Assembly: GCA_043228905.1 (NCBI GenBank)
Contig: JBHGNT010000007.1
Coordinates: forward strand, 9,052,001 to 9,116,000
DNA from: Azolla caroliniana
Taxonomy: Eukaryota; Polypodiophyta
Direction of reading: 5' to 3'
Length of the DNA stretch: 64,000 bases
The notes beneath the pieces are model-generated. The model did not search any database. It was given only the letters and a program-made list of their open reading frames with translations, and was not told the DNA's origin. A program made the translations under genes and the position numbers. Within the stretch, counting starts at the first letter, position 1. Each line of letters starts with the position of its first letter. Shown here in pieces: positions 30,659 to 42,007 of the stretch.

Positions 30659-33600
30659 TTATCCCCCCTTTTCGATGACGAGTTGCACGAGTCGGAAGAA
30701 AAGAGTTCAGACTTGGTTTATGAGGATATTGGTTGTGAAATGCAACAACCATGTCGGAGGCATTGGCAAGATGTTCGGCAGGCTCCCATGTTCGATCATT
30801 AGGTGTATAGCCTAACCAATCAACCAAGTAGTATAGTTTGTTGCGAATGATCTTGGAGTCGAGGATAGCGGCAACCTCATATTCAGAGCCATTGTAAACG
30901 TCAATTGGAGGTGGGGGAGGTGTAACACGACCCGGAATAGAGCTCGTTGTGTAGGGCTCCAAAAGTGAAACATGGAAGACCGGGTGAAGACGCATATGAG
31001 GAGGAAGATCAAGACGAAATGTCACATCATTGATCTTACCACTTATGACATATGGGCCAAAACGTTGATAATCCAATTTGTAGCAAGGTCGGGTCGTTTT
31101 AATGCTACCTTGTAAGAGCCATACACGATCGCCTACTTGAAATGTAGTCGATGAATCACGCCGATGACGGTCAGCAATCTTCTTTTGAGTGTTTTGGGCT
31201 TCACATAAATGATGCAAAAGCATATCCTGAACTTCTTGGAGTCGAGTGAGCCGATCTTCAGCAGCTGGGTTTTTTGGGAGTTCAGGATGTTCAAGCATCG
31301 TCCAACGAGGATGGTACCCAATGTTTGCAAAAAATGGGGAATATCCAGTAGAAGAATGCTCGGAGTTGTTATAAGCAAATTCTGCCAAAGGTAGTAAATC
31401 CACCCAATCATCTTGTTGATAGTTGACAAAACAACGTAGATATTGCTCGACTGTTTGGTTGGTGCGCTCACTCTGCCCATTAGTCTCTGGATGGTAGCCG
31501 GAAGAGAGTTTACAAGAAGTATGTAAGAGTTTGAACATGTGCCGCCAAAATTTCGAGATGAATTGGGGACCCCGATCACTGATAATATCATCCGGAAGAC
31601 CATGATGGCGAAACACCTCCCGCATGAGTAAATCAGCTGTCTCTTGACTAGTAATGGTCTTTGTGCATGGAAGGAAATGTGCCATCTTCGTAAAACGATC
31701 GACAACCGTGAGAATCGAATCAAATCCCTTGGAAGGTGGAAGATCCGTAATAAAGTCCAAGGAAATAGATTTCCATGGGCTCTCCGGAATAGGCATTGGC
31801 TGTAATAAGCCATATGGATGATGTCGAGGCTTTTTTGATCGGCAACATGTATCACAGCTACGAACATAATCCGTAACAAAATGGCGAAGCCGTGGCCACC
31901 AATATCGGCGAGAAATCAACTCAAAAGTCTTGTGGATGCCGAAGTGTCCCGCCATTGGTGTGTCATGACATTGTTGCATGACTTTGAGTCGAGAAGGACC
32001 GTCAGGCACATACAAGAGAGTTTGTCGAAAAAGTAACCCATCATGCCAACTAAACTGGGTGTAGTCTAGACGAGGATTTTGAGTTTGGGAGCTAGATGCA
32101 CGATTTGGGATAATATGGCTCAAAACCTCTTGGGCGAACACATCAGTCGCAATCTGCTCACGAATGGAATCAAGAAGCCTTGAATCTCCCGGTGTGTTGA
32201 TGGTATGCATTGCCATTATTCGTAGACGATCAGGACCTAAGAGGATTTGCTTTTGGCTTTCAAATGCGGCCTCTCCAGGTTGAAGTTCCATATACGAACG
32301 TCTAGATAAAGCATCTGCTTTTCCTTGTTGCATCCCAGGGCGATATAGAATTACAAAATCGAAACGAGTTAAGAACTGCGCCCAACGAGCTTGTCGTCGA
32401 TTCAAGACTCGAGCACTTTGAAAGTATGTTAGATTTTTATGATCATTGTAGACAATAATCTGCTGAGAAGAACCCTCCAGAAAATGACGCCATTGTTGAA
32501 AAGAATCCACAATGGCAAGAAGCTCTTTGTCGTGAATCTCATAGTTGATTTCTGCGGCTTCAAATTTTCGTGAGTGAAAAGCCACCGGGTGCAGTTCACC
32601 ATCATCACCAATTTGGGATAGTACACTTCCAAGTGCGAAATCCGATGCATCAGCTTCAAGTATAAAGCGCCTCATTGGATCGACATGGATTAAGATTGGT
32701 GCGGATGTAAATGCTTGCTTTAAACCCTCAAATGCAGAGTTCGCATCTATACTCCATACAAATGGTCGATTCTTGTGCGTCAGTTGAGTGAGGGGCAACA
32801 CAATTTTTGAATAATCTTTGATGAACTTGCGATAAAAGTTTGCGAACCCCAAAAAACATTGCACATCTCGCACGGACTGTGGTGTTTGCCAATCCAAAAT
32901 TGTTTGAACCTTTGATGGATCCATAGAGATGCCATTTGAAGAGACTATGTACCCCAAAAACTCCACTTGACATTGGTCGAAACTACACTTCTCCAATTTT
33001 GCATAGAGACCATACTCTCATAGCCGTTGCAAAACTTGGTGAACATGTATATCATGTTCTTCTTGAGTTTTTGAGTAGATCAAGATATCATCCAGGTAAA
33101 CAATGATGAAGATATCGAGGAAGTCTCGAAAAATATCATTCGCCATATGTTGGAAGACTGCTGGTGCATTCGTGAGGCCAAAAGGCATCACTGTGTACTC
33201 AAAATGACCATAGCGAGTGCGGAACGCCGTCTTCCATTCATCCCCAGGACGAATTCGAACAAGGTTGTAGGCACCTCGAAGATCTAACTTCGTGAAATAC
33301 TTTGCTTCACTGAGGCGTTCTAGAAGGCTTGAGATCAATGGGAGAGCATATCGGTTTCTAACGGTCACTTTATTCAAGCCTCGATAATCCACGACCATAC
33401 GAAGCGTACCATCTTTCTTCTTAACGAAAAAGATGGGTGCACCAGCAGGAGATTTTGAATGTTGGATAAAACCATTTGCCAAGTTCTCATTGATATATTC
33501 TCGAAGAACCTCTAACTCCGTGGGCGAAAGATTATAAATTGGTCCCCATGGAGGCTCTTTTCCTGGCTGCAAATCAATTGGGCAATCATATGGTCGATGC

Positions 33601-34256
33601 TCTGGTAGTCTATTAGCCTTCACCTTATCGAACACATCGGAGAATTCTATGTACTTCTTTGGTAGTTGGACCCCCAATTCTTGTGAGCTAGATGAGGGAG
33701 TTGCTAAAACCGCAAATACCATCATGTCTTCCTTTCTTCCATCCTCTCGTAATTTATGTATAGAGATTGTTGAAATTGTGGGGGATCCTAGATCCTTAGT
33801 TGGAGCTTCAAGAGACTTGGATTGTACGGTGACCTCTTCAATAGTTCTTTTTCTCCAATCAATGGTTGGGTTATGTAACTCAAACCAAGGAAGACCAAGA
33901 ACTAGAGAGTGCTCCGGACTACTAATGATGTTAAAGGAGATGACACTAGCCAAATTACCTAAGACTACACGAATTGGTTCAGACTCTTCGACTATATCTC
34001 CTGATGCTATAGGGCGACCATCGATGACTCCTACAGCTACTGGGTTTGGGAGTTTTTTCAAGTTGATGTTTTGAGTCAATGCAAACTCGCGATCCATGAA
34101 ACAAGAATTGGCTCCGGAATCTAGGAGGGCAGAGGCTAGGGCGCGATGATCTGTAGATGTGCTAAGCTCGACTTGTGCAGAAAAAACTCTACTAACTTGA
34201 TTTGATGAAATGGAACCACAACTAGGTACTGACTCTACATAACTAGGATGGTCCAA
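30651..34256 (-). pseudogene. pol: Gypsy-C pol with chromodomain (single in-frame stop)
   Basis: From 34256 (TTG, reached by frameshift from gag) the frame runs to 30651, broken once by TGA at 33018-33020 (R to stop by CGA to TGA). Domains: aspartic protease ([12 protein letters not shown], then [17 protein letters not shown]) and RT with [40 protein letters not shown] and YLDDILIYS. RNase H has ILEADASDFALGSVLSQI and NYEIHDKELLAIVDSF. The integrase has an HHCC finger (CHDTPMAGHFGIH...CDTC) and DDE residues in ISLDFITDLP, ISDRGPQFIS and NGQSERTNQT. The GPY module is QRFGPYVISGK. The chromodomain has YEVAAILDSK and YYLVDWLGYTPNDRTWEP, keeping aromatic residues that bind methylated histone H3 lysine in canonical chromodomains. 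The stop cuts RT from the rest. Confidence 0.93.
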
Positions 34257-34282
34257 CCAAATGGCTCCTATTTTGGCCGGAC

Positions 34283-35410
34283 TTATTCGTTTAACACATC
34301 CTCTAGTTGGCTCAAGACATCAAATCTATTCTCATGGCATGGGCTATTAGGCTTAGTACTTAAGTTATTAGAAGTGATAGTAGAACTTGATGTAGGGTTG
34401 TCATGTGCACTTACTTGGTAAACTTGACGCCTGGGTTTATGTGGACAATTCACAGCTATATGTCCTGGACCACCACAGTAGAGGCATAGGCGATGCGTCC
34501 GACGTCGTTGTTTCTCAGCATCTGATAAGGGCCCTCGACGTTGTGTCGACTCTATTTCCATCGGAGTGGGACCATCCCTCGTAACGGGTCTAGAACCTTG
34601 TGGCGGTGTGGCGACTATAGAAGCGTATGTCTGTTCCGGTTGGCGGCGTAACATTTGTTGACGTTCAGAACGTCGCTCAAATAGGCGATTATCACATCGC
34701 ACAGCTCGGCTAATAGCTTCAGTAAGAGACTTTGGATCTTCATGGAAAGTAAGAAGAAGATCTTTGACATCGTTACGCAAACCCTGACGGAATTGATCCA
34801 TTAAGGCTGCCTCATCCCAAGGGATGTCGCATGCCAAGAGACGGAAATCTGCGGCATAAGCTGAAGCGGGACGATCTCCTTGTCGGAGTCTTCGAATCTT
34901 GTTTATTGCAGTCCTAGTGCTATCCGTATCTCCAAAACTAGCTTGAAACTCCTTAACGAATGCCTCGAAATCCTCCAGTAATGGTGATTTCTTCTCAAGA
35001 AGTGGTGCAAACCATGCTAACGCTGTACCGCTTAGCAAGGTTCCTATTAATCCCACACGGGCAGCATCAGTTGGATACCGATTGGGATGTAACTGAATCA
35101 CCAAACGAACTTGATTCAGGAAACCTCGAAAGAGAGATCTGGTACCATCAAACTTGGCAGGGAGGCTAATCTTTGGTTCCCTTGGGGAGTTTTGAACCCC
35201 CGCCGCTTGTTCTCGTAATGTTAGTATAGTAGCCTCAAGTTGATGAACCCGTTGTGATAACTCCTCATATTGATGAGCTTTCTCAGTACTGACTTGTTGA
35301 AGATCCCCGAGTAGCCTTTGATTTTCTTGCTCTAATGCCACAAACTTAGTGGTGAGCATATCGAGCTCCGAAAGGACACGCATATACTCTTGCTTGCTGA
35401 CCGACTCCAT
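34283..35410 (-). CDS. gag: Gypsy-C gag
   Basis: Intact 375-aa frame with an ATG start. Residues 1-75 are heptad-like (coiled coil, for example [18 protein letters not shown]). The capsid-type domain follows, with [33 protein letters not shown] and [19 protein letters not shown], a pattern known from Sushi/PEG10-type gags. A CCHC zinc knuckle [14 protein letters not shown] lies near residues 308-321. The protein would form the RNA-packaging particle. The stop TAA (34283-34285) comes two codons after the candidate slip site, so most translation would yield gag only. Confidence 0.92.
   Translation of the reverse strand: MESVSKQEYMRVLSELDMLTTKFVALEQENQRLLGDLQQVSTEKAHQYEELSQRVHQLEATILTLREQAAGVQNSPREPKISLPAKFDGTRSLFRGFLNQVRLVIQLHPNRYPTDAARVGLIGTLLSGTALAWFAPLLEKKSPLLEDFEAFVKEFQASFGDTDSTRTAINKIRRLRQGDRPASAYAADFRLLACDIPWDEAALMDQFRQGLRNDVKDLLLTFHEDPKSLTEAISRAVRCDNRLFERRSERQQMLRRQPEQTYASIVATPPQGSRPVTRDGPTPMEIESTQRRGPLSDAEKQRRRTHRLCLYCGGPGHIAVNCPHKPRRQVYQVSAHDNPTSSSTITSNNLSTKPNSPCHENRFDVLSQLEDVLNE
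34289..34295 (-). promoter_or_regulatory. Candidate -1 ribosomal frameshift site, gag to pol
   Basis: On the minus strand the heptamer G TTA AAC is in phase with gag, two codons before its stop. A -1 slip here enters the pol frame, which has no stop until 33018. GUUAAAC is a known natural slip site (arterivirus ORF1a/1b). A downstream pseudoknot was not modelled. Confidence 0.6.
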
Positions 35411-35495
35411 AACCGCGGGGGAAAAAGAAAGAAGGATAAAGAAGAAAGCTTGCTAGGGTTATTGGAGAAAGGGAAAAGAAATATTCGGTTCAAAC

Positions 35496-36044
35496 TGTCG
35501 TGACTCTTGAGTAGGAAGCAGAGAGAGAGCGATGGCGATAGAGATAACGATAACGATAGAGATGGCGAGAGCGGTAGAGATAGCGATAGTGATAGCAAAA
35601 GAGAGTGAAAGAGGGAGAGAGTGCGAGAGAGAGAAAAGTATACGTGAGAGATAAGAAATGGGAATGAGATTATATTATGAGGAAGAAGATTACAAGGAGT
35701 AGGCTAAGGGCTAAAGACTGGTGTTGAACCGAATGAGTTGTGATGAGTGTATGGACTCTTATTTATAGGCCCTTATGGAGTATTCTAGAATGTTCTAGAA
35801 TATTTTAGATATTTATGAATAATAATAATAATAAATATAATCATGAAATATTCAAGAACATTCTAGAATAATCTAGAATGTTCTAAATATCTCGTAATAA
35901 CTAAACATATAATTATTATGATTACATCTCACATATGTTATTACAATGGTTAAAGTACAATATGTAAACCAAGAGGTTATGGGTTCGATTCCTGGTTCGC
36001 CAAGATGAATGTCATGATAAGCCAAGATGTATGTCTTCATGACA
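35496..36044 (-). repeat. Gypsy-C 5' LTR
   Basis: 549 bp, same ends as the 3' LTR. One visible difference is a GCAAGAG versus GCGAGAG site in the purine-rich part. The sequence that follows on the minus strand, GTTTGAACCGAATA, occupies the primer-site position but does not match the common Met-tRNA site. Confidence 0.95.
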
Positions 36045-36049
36045 ATTTG

Positions 36050-36197
36050 AGTATTCATTATGTCGATTCTTCTTCTTCTTCTTCTCTCTTCGAATGAGAG
36101 CTATGTAACGAAGCTACGATAGCTATGAGCCGGTTCTTGGTCGTCGGCGTAGAGCACAACACACGATCACGATGAGGCAAATGGGCTAGATCGAGCT
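36050..36197 (-). other. Copia-B leader, stranded between gypsy-C and copia-D
   Basis: This non-coding 148 bp is what remains of the copia-B leader between the two insertions. It ends on the right with GAGCT, the left copy of the copia-D target duplication. The remaining 25 bp of the leader, with the primer site, are at 41585-41609. The alternative, an unrelated spacer, is unlikely because both neighbours' target duplications fit. Confidence 0.75.
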
Positions 36198-36497
36198 TGT
36201 CGAATACAAGTGTATAATGGACGTATTCACACTATCCCTTTGTATAGCTCAAGTTTGGGCCATTTGTGTAATTAGCATAAATGGTAGTTGCCCTAAGTCT
36301 GTCACTATATAAAGTGACCTAGTAACCTTTTTGTAAGGTTGGTTGTATTATTGTTTCTATCTAATAGAAAGAGTCTTTTGTGCCTCCTCTCTCTCTCTCT
36401 CTCTCTCTGTGCACGATCTTGGAAACTGTCATACGCAGGTACTCAACCCCAATCGAATGCTACTTGATCTTCCGCATTGACGGCCTTCTTCCCAACA
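36198..36497 (+). repeat. Copia-D 5' LTR
   Basis: 300 bp. It contains a TATA box (CTATATAAAG, about 36305-36314) and a (CT)n run at about 36386-36408. It is followed by the primer site. Confidence 0.96.
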
Positions 36498-36499
36498 TT

Positions 36500-36511
36500 T
36501 GGTATCAGAGC
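36500..36511 (+). promoter_or_regulatory. Copia-D primer binding site
   Basis: TGGTATCAGAGC, the complement of the 3' end of plant initiator Met-tRNA. It starts two bases after the LTR. Confidence 0.93.
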
Positions 36512-37073
36512 CGAGGTTCCTCAACCCGTTGTCGGCCGTCGTCTCAGCCTGCACAGCATTCGGTTCTTCGCGTCATCACAGCCTGCACAGTATTCGGCCT
36601 TTCGCTTCATCCTAGTCTGCAAAGCATTCGGTTTCTTGCGTCATTCGAAGAAACAGAGAAGAAAGTAGGCAAACACAAGCTTGAATCTCGCTGCGTTAGA
36701 TCATCACTCGGAGTAAGCCAGTCGGCTGTACTCTACATCCTTGATCGTAACTGCTTGAGGTGGGCTTCCTGCACAACGACGACTTCAAGGACAACCCCAG
36801 TTCGTGTTTCATTCGATTGGACAATAATCGGAAGGACCAGTCTGTTCCATTGCTCTCACCGTTGCAGTCAACCGAAACCGAATCGGCTTGAAGTACAGTC
36901 GGATCGTTAAATCTAGGTTCAACTCGACTAAGACAGTTGTCGGTAGTCAATCCGAACCAAATCCCCGATTCTCCGTAATCAACATCACTTGTGTCCAACT
37001 TCGGCTAGAACGACACTGAGTGGGCCAAACCGCTGCACTTCACCAAAGTTCGTAGCCGACTTAGGGCAAAGTC

Positions 37074-40000
37074 ATGACATCAACATCCGGCTCGTCAGAA
37101 ATGAGTCTACGAAAGTTCGATGGATCGAACTTCAACTTCTGGAAGGAGCAAATGCAGGACTATCTCATAGTCAAGGGGCAAATCGATCCCATCGAAAATG
37201 AAGAACCTCCAGAAGGATACAAACCAATTGAGTGGCAGAAGCTGGACAGAATCGTCCGCGCCACGATTCGGATGCACCTATCGGAATCGGTATACTTTAC
37301 GGTGCAATCGTGTACGACAGCATTCGAACTGTGGAAAACACTGTCGGACACCTACGAAAAGAAGGTCGCTGCAACGAAGATGTTTCTGATCCGGCGCCTC
37401 TACAACTTGCGGATGAAAGAATCAGATTCGGTTCAAGCACATCTCAATGAGTACGAAAGCATAAGCTCCCAAATCTCATCTCAGGGGACGGCAATCGAGG
37501 ATGAACTCAGAGCAATGATACTCATGAGCAGCCTTCCCTCATCATGGGAAACTTTCGTCACAACCGTGTGCAACGCGTCAACCACGGCTGTTAAATACTC
37601 CGAAGTCACGAGCGCAATCCTAACCGAAGCAGCTCGGAGAAAGTCTTTCGCCAAAGACTCAACAGACGACGCTTATGTAGTACAAGGTTCGACAGACCGA
37701 TCGAACATACGAGGAAGAGATTCCTCACGGCAGCCGAACAATCAGCGAAGACGGAGCCAGTCACGGGATAATCGAATCTGCAACTATTGCAAGAAACCCG
37801 GACACATCAAAGCCGACTGCCGCGCACTCAAGAACAAGAACGACAAGTTTCAGAAATCAGACAAGAAGAGTGGCCGGCATGAGGAGATCAATTACGTCAG
37901 CTTCTCAGCTGATGTGCTACCAAACGACCCGAATATACTATCAATCGAAAATCCAGTCGGATCAGAAGTTCTGCTCACGACTGAAGAATCGAGCACATGG
38001 CTCTTAGATTCGGGCGCGTCATTTCACGTGACTCCTCATCGATCCCAATTTCGGCAATATACGATCCGTCACTCCGACTCAGTTCGAGTCTGCAACTCGC
38101 AACACTGTGACATCATTGGAATCGGCACAGTAGAGCTCAACCTTGCAGGTGGCTCTACACTTGTACTTCACAATGTCTGACATGTACCCGAGCTCTCAAG
38201 GCCATTGATCTCAGTCGGACAACTAGATGAAGACGGCATTCGTGCCGGTTTTTCTTCGGGAGGGTGGACACTCCACAGGGGGAACCTCCTGCTTGCTAGA
38301 GGACCCAAGATACACTCACTGTATCCGTTACATGTTACGCTCAGAGAGGGTAACCTGTTTTTGGTGGATATTCCTGTGTCATCACTATGGCACAGAAGAT
38401 TAGGACACCTCAGCAAGGCCGGCATTACGCACCTATCTAGAGCCGGATACATCCCTAAACTCTCCTTCTCGGACCATCAATTCTGCGAACATTGCCAGTA
38501 TGGAAAACAAGCAGCCGCATCACACCCGACATCAGCACCAAGAGAAACGAGACCTCTCGATTTAGTCCACTCGGACGTCTGTGGCCCAATGCCGCATCAG
38601 TCTCTCGGCGGTGCCTCTTACTTCGTCAGTTTTATTGACGATTCGACTCGAAAGGTGTGGGCTTATCCAATTCGCACCAAAGATCGTGTCTTCTCGATCT
38701 TCTCCGATTGGCTCGCTATGGTAGAAAATCAAACTGACCGAAAACTGAAATGCTTTCGGACCGACAATGGGGGAGAGTTCAAATCAAAAGAATTCGTCAA
38801 ATTCTGCCGACAACGCGGCATCCGACGTGAATTTACGGCACCACACAGTCCGGAGCAAAACGGGATTGCAGAACGCATGAATCGGACAATCCAAGAACGG
38901 ATAGTTTCCATGCTCTAACACTCCGGACTGTCGGATGGCTTCTGGGCAGAGGCTCTACTCACGGCAGTACACATAATCAATATGTCGCCAAGCAGACCTC
39001 TAGGACTTCAAATTCCTCAGGAACTATGGATCGGTAGTAAGCCGAATTACGACAAGCTGAGGATCTTCGGATGCGAGGCGTACGCCCTTATTCCGAAAGA
39101 TGATCGCCGAAAACTTGCACCTCGGTCCAGGAAATGCATTTTCCTTGGATATGGATCAGACGGCGAAATGGGATACCGACTCTGGGACCCCGAACGCAGA
39201 CAAATCGTTCGAAGTTCGGACGTTGTGTTCAACGAGTCGGCTATGAATCCATCAGTCGAAACACCGATCGAAGTCCGAAGGGTAACATTTTCCGATGTGC
39301 CGACCCTTCAAGAAGGCCCCGCTCTTAACACACGGTCAGCTTCACGGGTAGCTGAACCTTACACTACCGACTCGGACAACTCCGACTCGGCACAACAGAA
39401 TAATTCGCTTTCAGACCATCCGACCTCGATACCCGATACGACCAGTCCAATCATACCTCGACGATTCGAGAGACTGTCGCAACCTCCGGAGAGGTATTCT
39501 CCTGGAATTTTCTTCACCGACGTCTTACGAAGAAGCATCGACATCTGTCGATTCAGCCACCTGGCATCTGGCGATGGAGTTGGAAATGCACTCCATTCGG
39601 GCAAACAAGACTTGGGATCTGGTCGAATTACCTAAGAATCGACGTGCTCTTCCTTGCAAGTGGGTTTATCGACTAAAAGAGACGTCTGATTCGACCACCC
39701 CAAAGTACAAGGCCAGACTAGTTGCGAAGGGCTTCCGACAAGAATATGGCGTCGACTTCGACGAGATTTTTTCACCAGTGGTGAAAATGACAACCCTTCG
39801 TTTTCTACTCGGCGTAGTGGCAGCCGACAACTTGGAGCTGATTCAGCTAGATGTCAAAACAGCCTTCCTCCATGGCGATCTTGAAGAGGAAATTTATATG
39901 GAGCAGCCAAAAGGCTTCGTGGCAACTGGCCAAGAATATCTAGTCTGCCGACTCAGGAAGAGTCTATACGGCCTCAAACAGGCACCGCGACAATGGTACA

Positions 40001-41091
40001 AGAAGTTCGATGACTTCATCCAATCGATCGGCTTCTCAAAAAGCGATGAGGACCATTGTCTTTTTACCAACACAGCTCAAGATGGATCACCCATCTTCCT
40101 CATCATTTACGTGGACGACATGCTAATTTCTGGACGCCACGCAGGCGAACTTGCCGATCTCATTCGGCAATTGCGGTTGAAGTTTGCCATGAAGGACCTC
40201 GGTCCGGCACGACACATACTTGGCATGAAGATTAGTCGGCACCGCGATAAACGACATCTTTTTTTGTCTCAGACCGACTATATCGGACGTGTCTTGGAAC
40301 GCTTCAACATGCAATCAGTCAAATCTGCTTCAACCCCGCTCCCCATGAATCTTCGGCTCTCTCAGCGAGACTGCCCGACATCCGGTCCGGAGGGGGAAGA
40401 TATGAAGTCGGTACCGTATGCACCGGCAGTCGGCTCCCTTATGTACCTGATGGTCGCGACACGGCCTGATATTTCTCATGCCGTAGGAGTCGTTAGCAGA
40501 TTTATGCACAATCCTGGCCGATCGCATTGGAACGCAGTCAAACATGTGTTCAAATATCTGGCTGGCACAAAAGACCACGGCATTCTTTTCGGTCCGAACT
40601 CAACCTCAGGCGTAGTCGGTTACACCGACTCGGACTTCGCCGGCTGTATAGACAGTCGGAAATCAACAACTGGATACTGCTTCAAATTCGGCAATGGAGC
40701 AATTTCGTGGAAGTCGAAACTTCAGGAGTGCACAGCGACCTCAACGACCGAAGCAGAATATGTAGCTGCGTCCGACGCTGCAAAAGAAGCTTTGTGGCTC
40801 GGCCGGCTGGCGCACACGTTTCGACAAGTCGACCATGACTCGGCCCCAGTTGTCTATAGCGACAGTCAAGGTGCTGTTGCCTTATCGAAAAATCCGGTTC
40901 ACCACAACGCCTCCAAACATATCGACGTTCGATATCACTTCGTTCGGGACTGCGTCATTTTAGGGAAAATCGGTCTAGAGAAAATATCCACAACCGACAA
41001 TGTCGCAGATGGAATGACCAAGTGTCTTTCGGCAGACCGCTTTCGGTCCCTTCGGCATCAGATGGGCGTAACGACAAACCAGTCCGGTTAG
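37074..41091 (+). pseudogene. Copia-D gag-pol polyprotein
   Basis: The ATG at 37074 opens one frame to 41091 (SG, TAG), with a TGA at 38178, a TAA at 38916 and a one-base shift near 39520. Order: gag (KFDGSNFNFWKEQMQDYL), CCHC knuckle CNYCKKPGHIKADC, protease WLLDSGASFHVTPH and a zinc motif (LWHRRLGHLSKAGI, CEHCQYGK). The integrase has HSDVCGPM, FRTDNGGEF and PEQNGIAERMNRTI. RT has LDVKTAFLHGDLEEEIYMEQ and IIYVDDMLISG. RNase H has YTDSDFAGC, TTEAEYVAASDAAKEALW and YSDSQGAVALSKNP. All catalytic residues are present. The first stop fits CGA to TGA. This copy cannot make pol. Confidence 0.94.
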
Positions 41092-41284
41092 AGCCGGACA
41101 CAGCGCAGGATGGTTTCAGACAACCGACATCAGTTCCTTAATGATCGGCTTCAACTCTTCCGACCCGACCAGTCCGGCCTTCTGCCTTCGGACCCTGCCG
41201 ACTCGAACAAAACTGATATGTCCGAGAACCTAGGTTTATACCTGTAATCTTAGATAACCCATGTATACGCCCATTACGGGGGAG

Positions 41285-41584
41285 TGTCGAATACAAGTGT
41301 ATAATGGACGTATTCACACTATCCCTTTGTATAGCTCAAGTTTGGGCCATTTGTGTAATTAGCATAAATGGTAGTTGCCCTAAGTCTGTCACTATATAAA
41401 GTGACCTAGTAACCTTTTTGTAAGGTTGGTTGTATTATTGTTTCTATCTAATAGAAAGAGTCTTTTGTGCCTCCTCTCTCTCTCTCTCTCTCTCTGTGCA
41501 CGATCTTGGAAACTGTCATACGCAGGTACTCAACCCCAATCGAATGCTACTTGATCTTCCGCATTGACGGCCTTCTTCCCAACA
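41285..41584 (+). repeat. Copia-D 3' LTR
   Basis: Identical by eye to the 5' LTR. It is preceded by the purine tract at about 41276-41284 and followed by GAGCT. Confidence 0.96.
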
Positions 41585-41609
41585 GAGCTACCAAGTCACT
41601 CTAATACCA

Positions 41610-41667
41610 TGTAAAGAATCAAGAGATGGATTCTTGTGAAGTGGAAGAGATGTGAGTTATGTGTGTG

Positions 41668-41702
<35 letters not shown>

Positions 41703-42007
41703 GAGAGAGAGAAACACAGAGAATACGCAAGGTAAAAGTATATTGACAAAGGAGAAAGACTCAACATTATACAAGGTGGGAGGAAGGTGCTTTATGTAGT
41801 CACCCTCTCTCTTCATTAACTACAAGGCTCATGGAGCATGGGGAATGTGAAAGCTCATAAGTTATGTGTCATAGAATATGATTCTATGACTCATACTAAA
41901 TGCTAGAATACAAAGTGGTGCATAATGGTGACTCTTGACCGTTGAGGTGTCTCTTCACTCTCAAGGTGAGTTCACACACTAGACCACGTTGAGCTTGATT
42001 CTCAACA
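41610..42007 (-). repeat. Copia-B 5' LTR
   Basis: On the minus strand it starts TGTTGAGAATCAAGCTCAAC and ends GATTCTTTACA. It is followed by TGGTATTAGAGT (plus 41598-41609), one mismatch from the Met-tRNA primer site. It contains (GA)n at about 41672-41711. It is inserted in the gypsy-A RNase H region. Its own gag starts 11.5 kb to the left because gypsy-C and copia-D lie in its leader. Confidence 0.88.

Larger units (their letters stand above)
30110..36044 (-). mobile_element. Gypsy-C: Tcn1/Sushi-like chromovirus, nearly intact
   Basis: A complete 5.9-kb element with two 549-bp LTRs (30110-30658 and 35496-36044) differs at about one site by eye. It has TGTC...GACA ends and a perfect 5-bp target duplication ATTTG (30105-30109 and 36045-36049). 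A polypurine tract AAAAGGGGGG (plus 30663-30672) abuts the 3' LTR. Gag and pol are in different frames, joined by a candidate -1 frameshift site. Pol carries protease, RT, RNase H, integrase and a canonical C-terminal chromodomain. Gag and pol resemble fungal and vertebrate chromoviruses (Sushi/Tcn1-like) far more than the usual angiosperm chromoviruses. One stop codon is the only visible lesion. Confidence 0.93.
36198..41584 (+). mobile_element. Copia-D: young complete Ty1/copia element
   Basis: Two 300-bp LTRs (36198-36497 and 41285-41584) read as identical, with TGTCG...CAACA ends. A perfect target duplication GAGCT flanks it (36193-36197 and 41585-41589). A textbook Met-tRNA primer site TGGTATCAGAGC lies at 36500-36511 and a polypurine tract ACGGGGGAG lies before the 3' LTR. 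This is the youngest-looking insertion in the window, yet its single gag-pol frame carries two stops and a frameshift. Confidence 0.96.
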
